Source: Mastigias papua (Eukaryota; Cnidaria; Scyphozoa; Rhizostomeae; Mastigiidae). From it: a stretch of 64,000 nt of DNA. Of this stretch, positions 62,107 through 64,000 are shown in pieces. Position 1 is the first letter of the stretch. Each line of letters opens with the position of its first letter. The stretch spans positions 14,964,359 through 15,028,358 of the forward strand of contig OZ025268.1 of assembly GCA_964019165.1 (NCBI GenBank), given 5' to 3'. A model generated the notes under the pieces. That model saw only the letters and a list, made by a program, of their open reading frames with translations, was not told where the DNA came from and ran no database searches. Made by a program: the position numbers and the translations under genes.

Positions 62107-62700
62107 TTAGTCCACAGGTTTTAGTGGATTCTTCCTGAAAGTAGAAGCCATTTGTACATCCGAAAAGAATTTGTCTCGTGATAAGTACCTCTGAATATCT
62201 GAGATTTGGTTAAAAGATAATTTTGCTTCTTGGTGTAGTACTACGGAACAATAAGATAACAGAGCAGCCAAAAAGGAACCGATTGAAGAAGTCATATCGC
62301 AAGCATGTATTAGGAATTGTAGAATTTCTAAGTCACTTGTAGAAATTGAGTCCTCGAGCGTTCAATTAGAAAGAAAGTAAACTCTTTCTTTTTGTTCAAA
62401 GTAGGAAGTGGAACTTTACGATATGTTACTTTTCGAGTGTGGAAATGACAGCTTATGTTCATTTCACCGTATTCAAAATGAAATGCCAAAATTTTATCAG
62501 AACAAAACATCTAGGTTCAGTATCACTACTGCTATTCCAGAGCCCCTTCATGGCAGACACTTCGGTAAAAATGATTCTGAAATCTTGCTTGGTGATATTT
62601 AAGTACTCTGCTCAATTATCTTCCACATCTTCTGAAGCCATAGAACCGATATAGAATGAAAATTCTCCCGTGGTATGCCTATTTCCTTCGTCAAGTCATT
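62107..62700 (-). pseudogene. Decayed minus-strand coding stretch, fourth block
   Basis: On the - strand: YIGSMASEDVEDN, an in-frame stop, EYLNITKQDFRIIFTEVSAM, then in a second frame HFEYGEMNISCHFHTRKVTY, and in a third frame SDLEILQFLIHACDMTSSIG through SDVQMASTFRKNPLKPVD and a stop at 62107. At least two frame changes are needed, so this copy is dead. The order and strand match the blocks at 59.3-60.9 kb. The source is unrecognised: a transposon, an endogenous viral gene or a retrotransposed host gene are all possible. Confidence 0.5.
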
Positions 62701-63206
62701 TGTTCTTCTAGGGGTTTTATCCTTCTCTTCTATATTCCCTGAATGATTTTTATGAATGCATGGGAAATATAATGGACTGAGTACTTAATAGCAGCACCAG
62801 TCGTATGTAATGGGGGGGGGGGGGTGTACAGATTTGTAGGAACGCAGCCTTTCACTTTCAGGGAAATACTTTTGTTAAATACAGAGATGGTCCATTCTAG
62901 ATAGTAACAGCAGATGATCCATAGTTTTTGTGATACTTTTTGTGATACTTTTGGGTGAATCTGACTACAAAGCTGCATAGGATTGTTCAAAATCAGCAAG
63001 CGGCCAAGATCACAACCGGATCAGGAACGAAATTTCTCTTATTGAATAGCGACTGGGACCGGGTGGTGAAATTCCAGTTTTTTCTATTTGAATTTTTTGG
63101 AGATATCAAATATCATCAACTATGAAATTTGAATATCATATCAAAATCAGTAGCAATTCTTACATATAATTTCCTGCTATATTTATTTAACTTCTTCTTC
63201 TTCTAG

Positions 63207-63302
63207 TTGAATGTATTGCAAAGTGTCAGAATAACGGTGAATGCTATAATGTTACGAAATGCAATTGTTTGCCTGGGTGGACTGGGAAGTCATGTGAGCA
63301 AC
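63207..63302 (+). CDS. EGF domain exon of the secreted protein
   Basis: The 96-nt exon is phase 1 at both ends (acceptor TTCTTCTTCTTCTAG ending at 63206, donor GTAAGT at 63303) and holds exactly one EGF domain. Its six cysteines are in IECIAKCQNNGECYNV, KCNC and GWTGKSCEQ. The short loops and the GWTG-x-x-C ending are typical of compact EGF modules as in WIF-1, tenascin or NELL. The calcium-binding consensus (D-x-D/N-E near the first cysteine) is absent. The open phase-1 end shows that the coding sequence continues past the window. Confidence 0.92.
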
Positions 63303-63578
63303 GTAAGTTGTGCTTAGATGCAAGTTTTTGATTTTACTTTATGTCGTGTAGTATTGGTTTATTTTAGAATTCATTGATTTTGCAACAGCATTCGCTTAGC
63401 TGATGGTAACATTACTTGAATATGTGGAAGGATTTGACAACCTACGTACTTTTAAAAATTGTCAATGTTTGTTGTGCTAAGGTAATATTTCTTTGTACTC
63501 AGGATTATAGGCAAATCGCCATTGAGTTTATTTGACTTATGGACCCGTCTATGCAACTCATGCAGTCTTATATCTGAT

Positions 63579-63959
63579 TACACACTTTTTATAAGAATAT
63601 AGTTCAAAAGAATACCGAAGCTCAAATTCTCTGAAATTAAAGAATAATTTAAGAATAATGCAAGGCTCAAATTTCATCAAGATTTAGATCTTTTGCTGAT
63701 TTGAGTTGTTTTAGAAAACAAAGCAAATTGAGCCTCACTTATCCTGTCTGGAGCTCACTACACTTAGATGCAACTCAGCAACTCTCCAGGGAATGTCAAT
63801 TACACACATTTTATTCTAAGAACATAGTCTCTGCGAGAGTTAATACTCAAAATCGCTAAACTTTAAGAACAGCTTAAGAAGATTCTTAGGCTCAAAATCA
63901 AAAGATTTAAGAATATTGAGGCTCAGAGAAAAGTTAGGTATTCTTGTAAAAAGTGTATA
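63579..63959 (+). mobile_element. Family A inverted-repeat element, copy 3 (composite)
   Basis: The outer ends TACACACTTTTTATAAGAAT at 63579 and ATTCTTGTAAAAAGTGTATA ending at 63959 form an inverted repeat. A second start (TACACACATTTTATTCTAAG) lies at 63801, and the intervening block (GCTGATTTGAG and onward) recurs at about 17836. The unit therefore looks like two related elements fused, and the fused form itself is repeated. It sits in the intron after the EGF exon. Confidence 0.75.
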
Positions 63960-64000
63960 GTCACACTAAATAGTAATTCTTCACGAGAGATTTTACATGC

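Overview
The window is nuclear DNA from an animal. It is AT-rich, has GT-AG introns, carries secreted-protein modules found only in metazoans (TSP1, TSPN/laminin-G-like, EGF), and is full of decayed transposons and microsatellites. An invertebrate is most likely. I cannot name the species. There are two 200-N assembly gaps (3657-3856 and 32794-32993).

The main gene is on the + strand and runs off the right edge. I reconstruct seven coding exons whose reading phases all fit: 27441-27909 (signal peptide plus a domain resembling the agrin N-terminal NtA/TIMP-like fold), 54192-54335 (thrombospondin type 1 repeat), 55441-55955 and 57017-57091 (TSPN domain split by a phase-0 intron), 57534-57666 and 61572-61655 (basic/acidic linkers), and 63207-63302 (one EGF domain). 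Together they give about 505 residues of a secreted or extracellular-matrix protein. The link from the first exon to the rest crosses a 26-kb intron and is the weakest part; an exon may be missing there. I do not recognise this domain order as a named protein.

A second gene lies head-to-head on the - strand. Three exons (26517-26306, 26217-26077, 21314-21037) join in phase, end at a stop codon and are followed by a polyadenylation signal. The product is unrecognised and its 5' end was not found.

The rest is mostly mobile DNA. There is a dead Tc1-like transposon with both ends (7938-9386), LINE reverse-transcriptase relics (23140-24640, 52150-52330), two LINE 3' ends with one inserted in the other (15175-16235), and many short inverted-repeat elements. 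At least five families of those (A-E below) share a terminus of the form TACAC, a T-run, then TATAAG, which suggests one transposase source. Two perfect palindromes, one made of a tRNA-like sequence, sit between long (TA)n tracts at 57.8-58.75 kb. Decayed minus-strand coding stretches of unknown kind occur at 4.1-4.6 kb and 59.3-62.7 kb. The first 972 bases recur exactly at 2685-3656, abutting a gap, which may be an assembly artefact.
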